Assembly: GCF_019925205.1 (NCBI RefSeq) | Contig: NC_083566.1 | Coordinates: forward strand, 16,492,001-16,556,000 | Source: Metopolophium dirhodum | Lineage: Eukaryota; Arthropoda; Insecta; Hemiptera; Aphididae | Direction of reading: 5' to 3' | Length of the DNA: 64,000 bases | In this document: one piece after another, positions 52,365 to 64,000 of the stretch | Layout: each line of letters opens with the position of its first letter | Numbering within the stretch: position 1 is the first letter of the stretch | The notes under the pieces: model-generated | Seen by the model: only the letters and a program-made list of their open reading frames with translations | Told to the model about the DNA's origin: nothing | Database searches by the model: none | Translations under genes and position numbers: made by a program

Positions 52365-55300
52365 GACGGAATATTCTGGAGATCAGCGTCCATCCATAAA
52401 TGAAACACCACGAAAGACATGAAACACCGCCGGTTTGCAGTGTCCGACGTTGTTTGGACTCGATCTGATACAAATATTTATTTTTTTTACCTAATTTTTA
52501 CACTGTGTCTTCACCTTCGGATTATAAAATAATTGTTAATGAACTACATTAAAACATATTCTAGTCAAATCTAGACTACAGTTTTTCTTATTAAAATAGA
52601 AAATAAGCTAATAAATATAAATACCTGGCAAACAAACTATTGCGTCTATACAAAATTTCTGTCCTCGAATCATGGACCGAAGTATTAACTGTTGTTTATA
52701 CTATTTAGTATTTACCAATGGGAATAGTAAAAATATTTTATATTGAAAGTCAATACAAAACATTATTATGACATAGATATAAGTATTATACTTGAGTATA
52801 AAATATAAAATTGTATTTACCTATGTATCGTAAGGACCTAGAAGGCAAATGTTATTTGTGCACCAAGATCGGAAAGATAAAATAAATCATAAAATTATGT
52901 AACCTAATGTTTTTATTATAATATGGGGTAATGGCATTACTATGAATTTATTATATGTGGGCGCTGTAGAAAAGTCGAAATCTCTAAAAAAATTCAGTTT
53001 CCGAAAACCATAAGAAAAAGAAAAATTGTTTATTATTTACTCATTGAAAATAACAATGCATTTCTTTTATTTAAATTTGAAAAATACAATTATTGTTCTA
53101 AACTGAAGGACATTTTTTTACTGTCGTGCGTTAAATTTTCGAACTCATCCTCAACTGACAAAATACAATTTTCACATAGGTACTCACCCAACCACACATA
53201 TACTGATATACACGTACGGGGATTCTGTATATATATATTTTATAATAATAAGTAATTACATTTTTACAATTTTCCGATAAACATATACATTGCACAATGC
53301 TCTTCTACTATATTATACCAACATTCCGATAGCCCGTACCAAAAATGTCGGTCAACTCGAGTTTTACAGAGTAGATCAGAAGGATGGATGGATAAAATAC
53401 AAGGGATCGGTGTGTGTGGTTTGATATAAGAGGGAGTGAGGGTAAAAATGAGAGAAAGAGACAGAGAGAGAGAGAGAGACAGACAGACAGAGATGGAGAT
53501 ATGGCCCCGTTGTTATTGCTTGTGACGGTATAGCAATTACGTCGTCCACGGAAAAATGATGAAGGACCGGCTGAGGAATGAGAAAACTCCGTCATTCCAT
53601 CTCCGGATCGCTTAATTTCTTTTTTGCTCCACTCTCCGCCTATCCATTTTGCCGTTCACCTAAGGAAATAACATACACTGTCAGCACGGGTGTAATGAAT
53701 GGTGCTCCAGACTCTAAACGGCCGAATAATGAATCTTTTCCCGACCGACCATCTCGAGTGCTTTAGACATGTAATCTCAAAAAATAAAAAAAATACTCTA
53801 AAACCAAACGTTAAACGACCGGTAAAAAAACCTCTTCCCAATCTCATATATATATATATTTAACGACAATTATTATTATCGTGACAAAAATAAAAATACA
53901 CGACTTCGTGCGTGCTCTTCGCGTGACGCTTGCGTTAGACTTGTCACGGCGACAGATTATCGCATGGGAAATGATAAAATAATATAATAATAACGCTATT
54001 TCCCAATGCATTGTCTTTTGAACGATTTTTTTTTTTTTGTCCAACAACATTTCCCTGGGAGACGCAACCCACGTTTCCGGAACTCCGGATTGTCCGAGTT
54101 AGACCAAAAGCACAACGACTGCTGTCAGAAATTCACGCGTGTCGTCGTAATAGACGGGAAAACGTTAAATTAACAGCGAACAAATAATGGATAGAAAAAG
54201 CGTTCGTTTTTTTTTTCGGGGTAAATTGAAAATGCTGAACGGTCCTCTCCGTAAAGTACCACACTGCCAGAGATGTCGGACTTCTGACATCTGAGAAATA
54301 AAAACATTTTCAATTCCACATTCAATTTAATTGTCAATAGATAGGAAAAATGGGAGGAAAATACCTAGCTAAAAAAAAATTAACATCCAGACAAGATACA
54401 AAAGCCCAGGATACCAAAGGTACTCTCTTTTGGTTCTATTCACTAAGTATGACGAGATAGTGTAGTTGCGTTATTGCTTTTAATTGAAAGCAATGATAAT
54501 ATATCATACACATTAATAATATTTAATATAATATAATGATTTTCCCTAAAGACTTTATAGACTCTAGCTTTAGAAACTTAATTAGAAATTAAAACGGTCC
54601 TTTTATATTATTCAACATTCAAAAGTTATGAATAAAGGAGCTTGGGAAACGTGAAATAGATTTTAAAAAGTCGGAAAATTCAATAACAGTTTTTGAAACT
54701 TAAACCAAACTTAGCTGAGTAAATTCACAAAAACATATAAATATAAAATATAAATTCTATGTAGGTGTTTTAGTTAAAGACGGACATTAGTATATAATTC
54801 AATTAAATGTAATAAATATGAAAAATATGATTTTTATTTTTATTTATGAATAACAAGTACTTATATACTACTTTATTATTATCGATTATAAATAAAGTAT
54901 TTATAATCAATGATATTATGAAAGAAAAGCAATTTTCTTGAAATAAATTATACTACATACATAATTATTTCCATTTTATTTCGTTGTTTTGATAAAATTG
55001 ATTTCCAGTTTTAGATTTTGAGCACTTGCTTTTTTCCAAAAATTAACTTTTAAAAATTATTTCATGTTGATAAAATAATACTAACAGTATACCTACACGA
55101 GAACATATACATTTAAGAAAATATTCTGCTTATTTATAAAATTGTATTTTATAGTCTGACCTAAATACTTTTATTTAGATCTTTCTTATTTGAGCAAGAA
55201 TTCATTTTAACCGTTAATATTTTACAAGATCTACTACATAATTTTGAATTTTGAATCTAGTTATAAATTGAATCACAGAAATACATACCTCATGACTGAA

Positions 55301-58300
55301 AACAAAATATTTAATGTATAATCATTCATAACATACTATCTGTAGTTATGTATTCGTAATGGATTTAAGTGTACGTACTTGAAATGTTTGACTGAATTTC
55401 CACTTAATTGCACTTCGTAAATATTTATAGTTATTTTTGCTTTAAAACTATCATTACGTTGAGACTTTATAGCCAACGGATCGTTTGTAATTATTACTGT
55501 TCATTATGTATACATAATTACATTGTATCGTATTGTAGACACAACGATTTTGTACGTAGATACAATTACATATTCTTATTGATCATATTATTTACGAGTT
55601 TAGTACAATATAATGAAAGACATAATGAGAAGCACATATGTCTATAGAAATTCAGTTTAGATTATCATTCAAATTATATTCCCAGTACAATGATTCCTGG
55701 TGTGCCGTTACTACCTATTTATCGTTCATTTATTTTTTTAGATACATAAAATTATCAATGAGGTGGTAGCCAAGTATATAATATAAAAATGTATGCCTAC
55801 ATTTTTTTAAATGTTTATAAAAACAAAAATGTGTAGAATTTAATACGACCAAAATATTTTTAATAATAAAATATTAAGATCTATTTTTAAACTACTCAGT
55901 TTAAATAATAAAAGTTTTTTTAAAAAATTAAAAATGAATATTAATTATATAAACTTTAATTTTTTTATTTCCATAATATTATAGATAGTATCCTATAATT
56001 GTAATATTTTGGATTCCATTCCGAATCTAGTACAATGCGTAAAGCTACAATGAGTAATTTGAAAATATTTAAATACGTTAACATCTCATATTATAAATTG
56101 ATTTTGTTATAATAATAATAATATTTATTCAAATAAATAAATAAATGAATACAATGGGCCAAAGTCCCAGTGGTACATAGTGATTATCAATATTACACTA
56201 TGACTAATATGACTAATATAGAATACAGTATACATAATATGATATAATTAAGATTTATATAAAAATAATATAATCATCGTTACTATCTATCCGAATATGT
56301 CCGCCTAATAATTATCCGAATAACTCACTTGAAGATCGATAGAAATATTGAATGTTGTTCGACGAGGATACCTGTCCGTGTTAAATTCTATATTGAATTT
56401 AATTGCACTATAATGTCTTTAACTCACTACAATATAGTATAAACGCTAAATAAAAAAAAGTTGAAGAGAGATTAGATGACATCCTCACCATTATCAGTTT
56501 TGTTGGCCATATTTTATAAAAGCCTGAACTAGATTCAAGTATTATCCGATTAGTAATTTAAAATTGTAAATAAATATACAATTGATAATCAAAGATCGTC
56601 CAGACTGACGTGAGAAGTTATGATATGCTAATTTCGATTTAATTTTAAAATTGGTTTTTATATTTATACAATATTCAAAATAATATTTATGCGATAAATG
56701 ATACATTTCATCAAGATAAGACAGTTCAATAATATACAGTTTTATTCATTTTCGTATCAAGAGTATATAATGTGAAAGTTGACAGTAAATTTTATTTCAG
56801 GGGATATTCAATCACACTTCAAGTTAATACAGTTAGACGAATAAAGCTCCAAGTGCATATTTATGTCAAGTGAATAGTTTGACGGGCAATTTGATTATTT
56901 TTTTTTTACGAGAAGTTTCACAGAACTATTTCAATACAACGGTGACACGTCGATGGCAGAAGACAAATATTATTAAATTAAAAACTAAATAGTGAGCTTG
57001 TTGAACACATTGAAAAGGTTTAAATTAATTTAAATAGAAATTTGTTTACGAATACGTTTCAATCGTTGTAACCGCATACAATGATCGCAATAGTATATAC
57101 GTCGTGTATAGTATAAATAAAGTTTAAACGGGTTGACAGTATTGGTCTGCTAACCAATCCGGATGAATATCGAATACTTACAGCATAATATTTCCTAATA
57201 GGTATCATGCTCCTGTTCACTAGAAAGGAGTTTCGCTAAAACTTTGCATCATGACGTGTAATTTTGCGTACCCAATGGCTACGTAAGACATGAGCCGATT
57301 TCAAAAACATAAAATTCATTATGCAGCAAAATATCATCCGAAAATACTGACGAGTATAATTATTACGATTTTGACCACTCCATTCGGTCGTTACAATAAA
57401 ACAGTTTTTCAAATTCCGAGGTTTACCTAACATGCCCAACCCTTCAACACCGGTCATCGTCGTCGTTACCGTTGGCTTTTATCTAGTCAAAAAAAAAATA
57501 TAAAATTTAAAATATATATTTTTTATACGTAATTTATATAAAACAAAATTTGTAAAATTGGCACGTGACATACGACGATCGTCGTCGAAAACAAGAAGAA
57601 CCTTCATGAACCACTATCTGCAGTGATATGGCTTTCTGTGAATAGGAGAGAGCGATCAAGCTGGGCATATACCTAATAAAAAAGGGATATCCGTTTCCAC
57701 CGTTCAATTTCCGGTGAATTGCGATTTCAAAAATATCAAACCAATAAACACGTACACCAGTCGAAATGTTTTGTCGGCCAGAACATTATTCTCAGACGAA
57801 AACGTACTCGAGTCTGAGCACAAATACGCCGGTCAACACAATATAATCTCAACCATTTTTCTTTTTTACTTTTTTTTCGTTCCTGCGAGACCAAAAGTCA
57901 GTGATTCTAATAGACATATTGCCACTGAATTTTATCTCGCAGTAAGATTTTCCCACGAAATGTGACCGTCGTGTTTTATACAACCGTCTAAAGTAGATAA
58001 TATACGTCTTTGTTTAGATGAAACAATCAGTCGATTGATAAACAAAAATTATAGGTAGTCCAAAAACTACGCTATTATAATATTGTAATAAAATATATAT
58101 TTTAAATAGTATTATAGAAATTGTCGCACCACCTGCTTATCCTCGTACCTAAATATAGGCCGCAGAAAAAAATATTATCATCGTATATAATTGATATTAT
58201 ATACCTACCTCCTACCAGCATTACAAATTACAAATTACTACTTAATTAAAAAAATTTAAATATTGATACAAGCTTTTAAAACATATTAAAAATATAATTT

Positions 58301-61300
58301 ACATTTAAACTTGATGCTAGGATAGTGAACTCTAGTATTATAACTAACAAAACTAAACACGAATTATTGAACGAAAATTCGTTGTGTTAGACGAATAGAA
58401 CAAAATCGGGTGTGGTATACTCTAGAAAAAATATGTGTACTTACCTATATTTTAATGAAAACCAACACGGAGAAAAATGTGAAACGCAGTTTATTTTATT
58501 CCTTTTGATAATATTCTCTGTCGCACACTGTAATCCAAGACTTTGCATCTACCTACCTCGTTAATAATATAAACTACTATAATATATACTATAACTATAG
58601 GTATATTTTATATATTTAAATTTAAATAACGTGTGAAATACGAATGCTTGGAATCAAGAGAAAAATGTTAGTACTGTATTTATACATATATTATTTACTA
58701 ACAGCATACATCATGATCAGAGCGGAACGTTTTTTTTCCTCTTAACTTTACAGGTACTTATCGTAAAATTATATGTGCCATTTTAAATTACATATCAATC
58801 AAATTAGCTGTTCCAGATGAACTTTGCGCTATTTCCTAATATAAAACTCATACATTCCATAAAAAGTAACATACATTTTACAGCAGACGCTGTAAAGGTT
58901 ACGATATTCGTTTTCATTTGTCACGGACGAGTATATTATTGCACTATTACTGAATTCTACTAGACGTTAAATTCTGAGAGAAAGATCTCAGAGGGATTAC
59001 CAGAAATCCGGTGCAACTTTCAAAAAGACATAAATACCGATTAAAAATGCCGAAATTCACGTTTAGTCGTTTTTCTGAACGATTTAACTCAAATGTGTAA
59101 TAATTATTAAATTGTCCATATAGTTATTATTTTTACCGCTAGCATAATATTATATCGCGATGAGAAAAATAATACATCATAAAATCTTAAAAACCTTATA
59201 ATGGTTAGTCACGAATTAAGTAAAAAATATAATTACACATCAATATTACCATTAATGTATTTATTTATTTAAAAATATATATTTTATTGCACTGCAATAT
59301 AATTGTTAAAATTGTTTTAAAAAAAACCTATTCAAACTCAATATTTTTCAAAATCCATTATTATAATTGCATCAAACAAGAAATGTATTTATTTAAAATT
59401 CTCACTCTACTTGAAAAGTCTGATACGAATTATGAATTCCGTTTTAGTTACATTAAATATACTAAATGATTGATTAAATACATCATTTTATTACGACGCA
59501 GTAACTACATTTTATTGGAATTTGCTGAAACATTCCTTTAGCGGTTAGTGTATTCTGTATACAATATAAAATAACTGTAAATTAATCAAATACGTCATTC
59601 GTGTAATTTACAATTTCTAAATTGAACTTAAAAGTAAATATAATATTATGCACGATGCATAATTATTTTGAACAGTAATGTTGTGTTATTTCATTTTTTA
59701 TTAAAAGTTCTCAGTTTTAACTATTGTTAGGGTATCCTATTTAGTGGTATTATTAATTATAATTTGTTATGCATATAACTTTTCAATCTAATCCAACCGG
59801 GACTAAAAACGATTGAAATAAATTCCGAACACAAATTATAAATAATACCAAATACTGTGCAGTTCCGTTGCAATAAATCATACAGTGGTCGTACATTTAA
59901 TTTTTTTTTTCGTGAGCTTTGTATGTTTACTTTGATGTAATAAATATTAGCAGAATATTTTTTCCCGTCAGTAAAAACGCACAATACACTAAAATGGTCA
60001 TTTAATAAAATCTAAAACGGAAATTAGATGTATGTAAAAAAAAATAAAAATATTTACATAATGCTTGAAAATTCCATCGTTTCTCACCGCTATTGGGAAT
60101 TACCTTAAGTGTCTGTGGGGAGAGAACGTGCAGATAAATGCAAGCTATTTGCACCCAGGGAACGAGTACGAGTAACGAATAAGTAATGTGCCCGAGGTAG
60201 AAATGATCAAAATATTCCCAAGGCGTACGAAGAAATTCCAGAGCTCAATACTCGGTGTTATGCAGATTTCAAGAGGTCAAACGGATTTGCCAAGAAACAG
60301 ATTACACACAATACACATGCATTTGGAATTCAATTATTATGGTTCCGTTATTATTTTTTTACGAGCGAACTATAACGTAATATTCTGATAATAACCCGGC
60401 CCGGACTCTCCGATATCGATATTTGAGTTTTTAAGTACTCCGCGGTATCATCCAAACCAGAAAATAAAATAAATGGATTGGATCACTATGTTTAAAATAA
60501 TATTGATAAAATTTGAGATAAAAATACAAATCACAATTTTCAAACCGTTGCGTGCTGTTGATTATCGGTTGTTACGTTTTAATAGAATACGCAATTTATT
60601 TCCTCGGTGTTTTTATCTATATTATATTAATATTATGAATGTTGATAAATGTTTTTTTTTTGTCAATTGAAAAACTATTATTTATAATATTCTATGAAAA
60701 GTTTTACTAAAATTATATTGGTCGTACTAATTATATTTTCGGAAACCTTTGTCATATTCATTTGAACGAAAATTCATTGTCGGGTAATACCCCAACGAAT
60801 TCGTTGAATTTTGTTCATCGTCAATTGTATATCCGATTGTGTGATCCGAATATCATATTATAAAGTATTAAACCGTTTGATATCAAAATACTTAGGATTT
60901 GTTCTGTGATAATGTACAATATTACCATTGATATAATAATATTATGAGTTTTAGGTAACATTATATTATTACACGGACAATATTATAGGTAGATCGTACT
61001 TATTAACTGTCAATATATTTTTTCCGACATATCATCATGCCATGTTAATTGTTATTTTAGAATTCGTAAAATGAAGATGTATTATTGTATTATATTATAC
61101 ATTTAGAAGTCTTGTTGGAAATTATTATAAGTATAATGATAACTGATATGTAATAAACTTGGAGGAACGGATTTAAAATTGATTTTTTTGGCTACACACA
61201 TCTTACGCATCGATTGTAATAATATAATTAGAATTTCTTAATTATTATTCGAATATTTTTCTGATCCGTTAAAAATAGTTGTTCTCTTATATAACTCATA

Positions 61301-64000
61301 AATAGTTGGCAAATATATGAATTAAAATGATCTGCAATAATATCAACAATAATACTGGGTTAAATTAAAAATTAAATTGCCAAGAATAACTAATGTCAAG
61401 CTATAAGATAAGCCGATGAGTTTTTAATTAACTATTTACGTGCCTTCGTTTGCAATGAGCATGGTAGCGGATTTCATAATCTATTACGTGATTATAATGT
61501 ACAATATTGTCATTGATACGTTTTATTGTTCGCCAGATGATGTTTCATTTCGTAAAAGTTTTTTTATGTTATTAGTTCACTTGTATTAAACTCAAATTGT
61601 ACAAAAACAGTGCATCATATATTTAATTAATAAATAGCTCGTTTAGATATTATTATTCTATGTTATTTTAAATGTAATGCTTTACAAACATTTATCTAAA
61701 AAATCTTCAATCCGGATTTTTAACTTTAATTTATTCCATTTTTTTTTTTTAAATTGTATAGAGTAATATAGTTTTTTTTTTAATCAAATTAATTTGTTTG
61801 CTTGTTGATTTTTTATAACCCAGACGGCATTTACATTAAATGGTTTACGTTATAAAAAAAAATGTATTAAAAGAAAATTTAGTTTAAGTTACCGAATTGT
61901 TCATTTTAAGGAATTCAATGAAGTTGGTTTGTCGACCGTGTCCATTGCCCAAGCCGGGTTTGACCCTCTAGAGATTAAACTATGTTCACCGAATAACAGG
62001 ATTTAACAATGTTGGGGTATTCTTAAAGCACGCTTTTGACTAATAGTCTAGAGTTACAATGTGTCACGTTTGAATTCAGTGCCTTGGTTAATCAAATACA
62101 AATGTGTCAAATTCAAGTAACCGCTCAGGATCTTTTTTCGTTTATTTTGAAACTCGATTAATCAACTAATATGATTTACCTTAACCTTTATTATATCGTG
62201 CTTGTTTTATTTCACCAATATAGTGGGTATTTTTAAATTACACCCACAGTGGATAAGCAGGTTAATAAAAAGATTTTGGTATATTTTTCCTAGCATTAAT
62301 CGATTGCATTGAAATTTAAAACTATGAACTTGTGTAATTGTTACTACTCATTTGGGATACAGGTACAAACAAAATATGATGGTACAGTTAGTATAAAAAA
62401 AATTACTTTTTTTGTTTTTATTTCTCAATTTGACACTAAAATATTTCATTAATATACATTATTCATTAAATGTATGGACATTTACTATCGTGATGTACTA
62501 TTTCAGTTAATTTAGTCGTAAATTATATTATAATAGTGTTTAATGGAATATTAAACTATTTTATTATTTTAAATAATAAAGATTTTTTTTAAACTAACTA
62601 TTTGATAACTATTATTTCCCAAAATGAAGTTTTTTTATTTGATGTAGTATAACATATATTATAGGTACACGTATTTCAAACAATATGCATACGCTTTGAA
62701 TTTTTCTAACTTATTTATATTGTTTTTAAAACAAAAACATGCAATTATAAACTGTAAATAAAGTTATATATAAATAATTTTGCATACGGTATTTAATGAA
62801 TACATTGTTTTTATAGCTCTGTAAATGTATAAACGAATATTGAAAAATATATAAGACATACTTCCACAATTTGATCAGAAATGTTGATGGTATTAGATTA
62901 TGGTAATGTCTAAAGTCGACAGATACGAGGTTATGGGTGAGGAGAGGGGAAAATGTACGCAACAAAGGTATGAATTCTTTTTAAATAAATAACTCGGTCG
63001 TAGAATTCAGAAATTATGTTAACTTAAAACATTCCGGTTACCGGAGCTAACGAATGTGGTAACTGACGCGTTCTAGTGGCGTCCCCGTGTTATGGAGAAC
63101 AAATACAGTTGGATATGGTATTCGCGAATATGTTTGTATAGATATGTGATTGTAAGTGTGTGCATACCAAAATTATAGAGGAATGAAATTTATTGGCGTG
63201 TTGACATAGCCAGGTCTTGGTTTTAAACTTATCCGGATTTCCAACACCACTTGTCCTCTTTTACCCCCTCCTCTATGTGTCTGCTGTGAACTACACCAAC
63301 CTTCAGCTCCTCAATATCCCTCCTCACCCCCCACCTACGGCCTGAACTCAAACCAACCCACTATACACCCTGGGTTTTAATGTGAAGTATCGAACTTAGG
63401 CCATTTGGCGGGTTTATTGTTCCATAGCTATTACCAACACAATGGAAACGTTTCTTATTGTTTTATGCTGGAAAATAATAACGACACGAAATGCCTTACC
63501 GACCCCTACCCACTTCACTTACCTCGAAATTGACGAAAAAGCTCGCCAGGAAACCCTAAAACTTCGTTAATTACTCATAATACTATTGGATTTGAAGACG
63601 CAGGAGGGAGAGTAGTGGAGGGGTGGACAAAAGAACGACGATGACCCTTTTTGGGAATCTTCTAAGTATAAACAATCTTTTTTTATCCCGTTGAATTCAG
63701 TATCGACTTAAATCAGACAGGTTTAAAAATGTTAACAGCTCTTTTACGAATTATGTTTAATCAGTTTAAATAATTGTTCAATATAAATAAATAAAACGCA
63801 ATAATTGTGTTATAAATTATAATGCAGAAAAAAAACGTTTGAAATGTGACTAGAAATGTAGAATTAATTAATTTGGTAAAATTTGATGTTAAAAATACAA
63901 ACAAATTGATGAAATGATAATTTTAAGAACATTTTAATAACGAAATTCATTGGCCGTAATAAAACGGCATAATATTATTGTGAATATTGTATAAAAAGTT
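52365..64000 (+). other. Remainder of the long neuroligin intron
   Basis: No exon or gene supported. It contains a GA/CAGA tract (53450-53500), moderately G+C-rich segments at 53500-54250, 57230-57980, 60090-60300 and 63040-63660, and AAAT tetranucleotide repeats near 56133. Short open frames there (for example 57236-57457 minus and 57714-57965 plus) have no recognisable domains. I found no continuation of the neuroligin reading frame (HGE...YxFG). Confidence 0.5.
53450..53500. repeat. GA/CAGA simple repeat
   Basis: Purine-rich GAGA and CAGA units. It creates a spurious Ser/Leu-rich minus-strand open frame. Confidence 0.85.

Noticed and set aside
53308..53595. Ser/Leu-rich minus-strand open frame
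   Set aside because: Generated by the GA/CAGA simple repeat.
57236..57965. Open frames on both strands in a G+C-richer intron segment
   Set aside because: No recognisable product; not the awaited neuroligin exon with its HGE...YxFG motif.
1..64000. tRNA genes, CRISPR arrays, bacterial-type operons
   Set aside because: No paired A and B boxes with cloverleaf potential, no regular repeat-spacer arrays, and spliced eukaryotic exons argue against prokaryotic origin.

Overview
The window looks like a piece of an insect nuclear genome, most likely an aphid (Hemiptera). The inference rests on three things: very AT-rich intronic DNA dense in ATAATATTAT-type palindromes, spliceosomal exons with GT-AG introns, and interspersed repeats that I recall as typical of aphid assemblies. 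Nothing bacterial, organellar or viral is visible.

One host gene can be supported: a neuroligin (esterase-like synaptic adhesion protein) on the plus strand, represented by three internal exons at 39193-39477, 45561-45816 and 45884-46106. Their phases fit (1, then 1, 2 and 0), and together they encode about 255 residues of the extracellular cholinesterase-like domain. The exons with the signal peptide and nucleophile-elbow region must lie before position 1. Those for the end of the esterase domain, transmembrane segment and cytoplasmic tail must lie beyond 64000. The rest of the window is therefore intron: at least 39.2 kb upstream, 6.1 kb between the first two exons, only 67 bp between the second and third, and at least 17.9 kb downstream.

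The introns are a graveyard of mobile elements. From left to right: a candidate 5S-like SINE (853-1128); a LINE ORF2 tail (3521-3760); a hAT-type MITE with a perfect 8-bp target duplication (4847-5274); a pair of hairpins (5874-5992); a CpG-rich block (6640-7440); a minus-strand LINE C-terminus (7916-8075); a hAT-type MITE packed with CCGGTAAC motifs (10998-11775); copies of a high-copy repeat family (12985-13376, 18480-19190, 28862-29761, 30005-30064), one with a nested hAT MITE (18738-19084); a 5'-truncated LINE with target duplication (14389-14620); a possible MITE (15139-15745); an element with nine copies of a 13-mer in two opposed arrays (27213-27787); a fossil MULE transposase on the minus strand (36440-37200); and a roughly 1-kb hAT-like element (42321-43332).

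The most striking element is at 51761-52359. It is a 599-bp element with TIRs of about 190 bp that begin CACAGTG and are flanked by a CGTCG duplication. These are the hallmarks of Transib, the transposon superfamily related to RAG1 and V(D)J recombination signals. It lies just downstream of a CpG-rich, TATA-containing block (50690-51300) that may be an unannotated promoter.

No tRNA, full rRNA, CRISPR array or complete autonomous transposon was found.
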